Source: an uncultured beta proteobacterium
Lineage (GTDB): Bacteria; Pseudomonadota; Gammaproteobacteria; Burkholderiales; Burkholderiaceae_E
Direction of reading: 5' to 3'
Length of the DNA: 64,000 bases
NCBI GenBank assembly: GCA_903934295.1
Contig: CAIZNI010000051.1
Coordinates: 62,001-126,000 of the forward strand
This document shows positions 61,514-64,000 of this stretch, piece after piece (within the stretch, counting starts at the first letter, position 1; every line of letters starts with the position of its first letter). The position numbers and the translations under genes are program-made. The notes beneath the pieces are model-generated. The model did not search any database. It was not told the DNA's origin and was given only the letters and a program-made list of their open reading frames with translations.

Positions 61514-61667
61514 CGATCCTGGCCCAGCGGGTCATCTCGGCACGGATGCAGGCGGCGTATTCCTCCGGGGTGCTGCCCTTGTAGGGCACATGGGTCACCG
61601 ACGGGGCGAGACCCGCCAGCGCAAGGACGCCGAGCGCCCCGAGGGTGCGTCTGCGAATGCGGTTCAT
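61488..61667 (-). pseudogene. Collapsed TctC/Bug-family solute-binding protein remnant
   Basis: A 60-codon in-frame relic. It has a signal peptide (MNRIRRRTLGALGVLALAGL), then a piece typical of the middle of Bug/TctC proteins (VTHVPYKGS), then the usual C-terminal end (TPEEYAACIRAEMTRWARIV, RESGARAD). Intact members have about 320 residues, so roughly 260 are missing in two blocks. No stop follows the C-terminal motif: the frame runs on antisense into the receiver gene, which it overlaps at 61488-61513. ATG 61665-61667 and a GGAG site remain. Confidence 0.7.
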
Positions 61668-61727
61668 GAGTCGGACTCCGGCCGGAAAACCGGCGGATGG
61701 CAGCACCGGGCCTCGCGGCCCCGACGC

Positions 61728-62897
61728 TCAACCGTGCCGGTGACGCGCCATCAGCTGACGCTGCGCGCGCGGATCGATGTTCACCCGGCTCAGGTCGCCA
61801 CGCACCTGAGGCAGCGCCAGCAGGCGCCGATCCATCACCCGGAACCAGAGTGCCGGCAGGCAGGCGATCGGGAACATGCCGAAATAGCCGCTGGGCAGTT
61901 GCGGCAGCTCGGAAAAATGGCGCAGCGCCTGGTAGCGCCGCGAGGGGTTCGCGTGATGGTCGGAGTGGCGCTGCAGATGGAACAACACCAGATTGCTGGC
62001 CCGGTGATTGGCATTCCAGGAGTGATGCGGCTTGGGCGACTCGTAGGTACCGTCGGGGCGCCGCTCGCGCAGCAGTCCGTAGTGCTCGACATAGTTGGCC
62101 ATGGTGAGCTGCCACCAGGCCGCCAGGTTGTGGACGAGCAGGAACGGCAGCATCAACCAGCCGAAGGCCGCCACCAGGGCGGACTGCAGCAGCAGGCTGA
62201 CCGCGTAGGACTGCAGGATGGTGTTGCCCGGGCTCCAGCGGGCGCGACCGGCGGCGGCCAGCCGCTGCGCCTCCAGCCGCCAGGCCCGCGCGATGCCGCC
62301 GGGCAACTCGCGCAGCGCAAAACGATAGAGACTTTCGCCCATCCGTGCGCTGGCGCAGTCCTCGGGGGTCGAGACCCAGCGATGGTGTCCACGGCCGTGC
62401 TCGACGGTGAAATGGCCGTAGGCCGGCACCGCCAGCACCAGCCGCGCCAGCCACTGCTCCGCTCGGCCGTGCTTGTGGCCCAGTTCATGGCCGGTGTTCA
62501 GGCCGAGCCCGGATCCGACGCCCGCCACCACCGCCAGCAGCAGCACCGCCCACCCGGACAGGGGCTGGGTACCGGCCCATGCCGCGCAGCCGATCAGCGA
62601 GATGAAATGCATCGGGACCGCCAGCCAGGTCAGCCACCGGTAGTAGCGATCGTCCTGCAGGCCCGGCACAGCCGAATCGGGGGGGTTGTCCTCGTCCTCG
62701 CCGAGGATCGCGTCGAGCACCGGAACCAGCCCGTAGCTGAGCAGCAGCGGCAGACCCAGCAGGATCTCGCGACCGGTGAGCGCATGGGCGGCGACGCCCA
62801 CCAGTGGCAGCAGTGCGAAGGCGGGCGACAGCAGCCACCAGGCGCGCTTGCGGTCGCGCCAGACCGGCGCCGGCTGGCGATGCGCGGCAGCGGTCAT
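61728..62897 (-). CDS. alkB: Alkane 1-monooxygenase AlkB
   Basis: Integral-membrane di-iron hydroxylase of medium- and long-chain n-alkanes, 389 residues, about six helices. All histidine boxes are intact: HELGH (137-141), EHGRGHH (166-172), HSDHH (311-315), and the fourth motif NYVEHYGLLR (268-277). No fused rubredoxin; rubredoxin and its reductase must be encoded elsewhere. The start (62895-62897) overlaps the SGNH hydrolase stop in ATGA; a longer frame upstream is a shadow of that gene. Confidence 0.94.
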   Translation of the reverse strand: MTAAAHRQPAPVWRDRKRAWWLLSPAFALLPLVGVAAHALTGREILLGLPLLLSYGLVPVLDAILGEDEDNPPDSAVPGLQDDRYYRWLTWLAVPMHFISLIGCAAWAGTQPLSGWAVLLLAVVAGVGSGLGLNTGHELGHKHGRAEQWLARLVLAVPAYGHFTVEHGRGHHRWVSTPEDCASARMGESLYRFALRELPGGIARAWRLEAQRLAAAGRARWSPGNTILQSYAVSLLLQSALVAAFGWLMLPFLLVHNLAAWWQLTMANYVEHYGLLRERRPDGTYESPKPHHSWNANHRASNLVLFHLQRHSDHHANPSRRYQALRHFSELPQLPSGYFGMFPIACLPALWFRVMDRRLLALPQVRGDLSRVNIDPRAQRQLMARHRHG

Positions 62898-63655
62898 GCC
62901 GGTTCTCCGACGACGGCGGGGCGCGGGGTGACGATGCCCGGGATCTGCGCCACCGCCTGCGCCAGCAGCGCGCCCCACAGACGGTGGCCCTGCGGCCCCG
63001 GGTGAAAACCGTCGCTGGCCATCAGCCCCTCGCCCTCGAGGTCCGGGATCGGCAGGTGGCTCATCGCCGGATCGGCGGCGACCCAGCGGGCCAGCGCGGT
63101 GTCGAGCCGCCGCGCCCGGGCGCCGAGGTAGGCGCGCAAGGGATCGGGCAGGACCGGGAAGCGGTGCATCGGCGGCAGGCCCGACCAGACGATGCGCGCC
63201 GCCGGCGCCGCGCCGGCCAGCAGGCCGCGCAGCGCCTGCAGGTCGCTCAGCCAGCCGCCGACCGGACGGCGGGCGGTCACGTCATTGACCCCGACCACGA
63301 TCACCGCGACATCGAAGGCCGGCGCGTCGGCGGACCACTCGGCGCGCAAGGTCGCGAGCAGGTCCGACGCGGTCAAACCGGTTCGAGCGACCAGGCGCCA
63401 GCTCACCGCCCGATTCAGGCGCGCGGCAAGCAGGGCCGGAAACCGCCCGGCCATCGCGTCCTGAAGACACCGCACACCGACACCGGCCGCCGACGAGTCG
63501 CCGGCGATCAGCACCCGCAGCGCCGGTCCGCCCCGACCGGCCACGCCCTCGCGCGGACCCGCCGCCTCCGGCAGCAGCGGCGTGATCCGGCGCACCCGCC
63601 GGCCCTGGAGCATCAGCAGCGGCGCGAGAGCGAGATCGAAGAGCAGAGGACTCAT
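62894..63655 (-). CDS. SGNH/GDSL-family hydrolase
   Basis: 253-residue serine esterase/lipase-type protein. Block I GDSSAAG with Ser54, block III GVND with Asn124, block V DGFHPG with Asp215 and His218; block II Gly is likely in ARTGLT. The N-terminus (LLFDLALAPLLMLQGRRVRR) is a probable membrane anchor rather than a cleaved signal. Start ATG 63653-63655; the frame stays open upstream through tandem repeats but into the thiolase gene. Translationally coupled to alkB. Confidence 0.88.
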   Translation of the reverse strand: MSPLLFDLALAPLLMLQGRRVRRITPLLPEAAGPREGVAGRGGPALRVLIAGDSSAAGVGVRCLQDAMAGRFPALLAARLNRAVSWRLVARTGLTASDLLATLRAEWSADAPAFDVAVIVVGVNDVTARRPVGGWLSDLQALRGLLAGAAPAARIVWSGLPPMHRFPVLPDPLRAYLGARARRLDTALARWVAADPAMSHLPIPDLEGEGLMASDGFHPGPQGHRLWGALLAQAVAQIPGIVTPRPAVVGEPA

Positions 63656-63680
63656 GACGGGATCGTAACGCGGCTGGCGC

Positions 63681-63772
63681 GCGAAGGGATCGGCGAAGGG
63701 ATCGGCGAAGGGACGCGCGAAGGGGAAACCCCCGCCGAAGCCGGTGCCGCGCGATGGGCCGCGCGATGGGCC
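63681..63772. repeat. Two 12-bp tandem repeat arrays upstream of the SGNH hydrolase gene
   Basis: Array 1: gcgaagggatcg x2 (63681-63704), then diverged copies gcgaagggacgc and gcgaaggggaaa to 63728. Array 2: gcgcgatgggcc x2 (63749-63772). They occupy the 145-bp gap between the thiolase stop and the hydrolase start. Being 12 bp long they keep the reading frame open, which makes the hydrolase frame look longer than it is. Confidence 0.93.
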
Positions 63773-63800
63773 GCCGCGAGAGCGGCCCTCCGAGAGGCCC

Positions 63801-64000
63801 TCAGAGCCGCTCCAGAATTCCCGCTGCGCCCATGCCGGTCCCCACGCACATGGTGACCATGCCGTAGCGCAACTGCCGGCGGCGCAGCGCATGAACCACC
63901 GTCGCGGCGCGGATCGCGCCGGTGGCGCCCAGCGGATGGCCCAGCGCGATCGCGCCACCCAACGGGTTGACCCGCGCCGGGTCGAGGTCGAGTTCCCGGA
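63801..64000 (-). CDS. Acetyl-CoA acyltransferase (thiolase), C-terminal 66 codons
   Basis: 3' end of a thiolase gene that runs off the right edge. Catalytic His is in NPLGGAIALGHPLGATG and the proton-transfer Cys in MVTMCVGTGMGAAG; the protein ends ILERL. The sequence fits the FadA/PcaF-like group (beta-oxidation or degradative thiolases), but the nucleophile-Cys half is outside the window. Next to alkB and an SGNH hydrolase it suggests lipid or alkane breakdown. Confidence 0.94.
   Translation of the reverse strand, partial: RELDLDPARVNPLGGAIALGHPLGATGAIRAATVVHALRRRQLRYGMVTMCVGTGMGAAGILERL

Overview
The window is about 64 kb of high-GC, gene-dense DNA from a betaproteobacterium, most likely of the order Burkholderiales. 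This rests on gene order (mlaFED-mlaA-mlaCB-ABC exporter-ibaG-murA; kdsDC-lptCAB-rpoN-hpf-ptsN-hprK-rapZ; mutM-TPR-lolB-ispE-tRNAGln-prs-rplY-pth; mraZ...ftsZ-peroxiredoxin-lpxC and secA) and on the protein sequences. I cannot name a genus. It is core chromosome: I see no prophage, IS element, CRISPR array or integron.

Layout. 1-6540 (minus strand): the Mla phospholipid-transport operon, an extra ABC-2 exporter pair, ibaG and the 5' part of murA, which runs off the left edge. 6541-8598: a CPA2 cation/proton antiporter divergent from kdsD. 8599-17639 (plus): Kdo synthesis, the Lpt LPS-export genes, sigma-54, ribosome hibernation factor, the nitrogen-PTS genes ptsN-hprK-rapZ and a Lon-N-domain protein. 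17698-21818 (minus): mutY, a dynamin-like GTPase and mutM. 21862-29129 (plus): TPR lipoprotein, lolB, ispE, tRNA-Gln(UUG), prs, rplY, pth and a patatin-like protein. 29221-51755 (mostly minus): secA, divergent dciA-like gene, a short unlisted membrane protein, lpxC, peroxiredoxin, then the complete dcw division and cell-wall cluster from ftsZ back to mraZ. 52121-58243 (minus): RNase P RNA, then a run with denD, DUF3025, pyrC, glycerate kinase and tartrate dehydrogenase. 58389-64000: a lipoprotein, an Atm1-type ABC exporter, an orphan receiver protein, a collapsed remnant of a TctC/Bug binding-protein gene, alkane hydroxylase (alkB), an SGNH hydrolase and the 3' end of a thiolase gene.

Functionally most of the window builds and maintains the cell envelope: peptidoglycan precursors (murA, murC-G, mraY, ddl), septation (ftsL, I, W, Q, A, Z), LPS (lpxC, kdsD, kdsC, lptA-C), lipoproteins (lolB), phospholipid asymmetry (mlaA-F) and protein export (secA).

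No clearly new multi-gene system is visible. The points most worth a second look are: short tandem or direct repeats of 10-20 bp concentrated in spacers and present in the four ordinary convergent gene junctions; an in-frame collapsed TctC gene whose 3' end overlaps an orphan receiver gene; a well-formed mraZ promoter with 10-bp-spaced MraZ-like boxes; a 58-residue membrane protein next to lpxC; a stop-start-coupled SGNH hydrolase/AlkB pair; and pyrC embedded in a hydroxyacid-catabolism gene run. All names come from reading translated motifs and synteny; no database search was possible.
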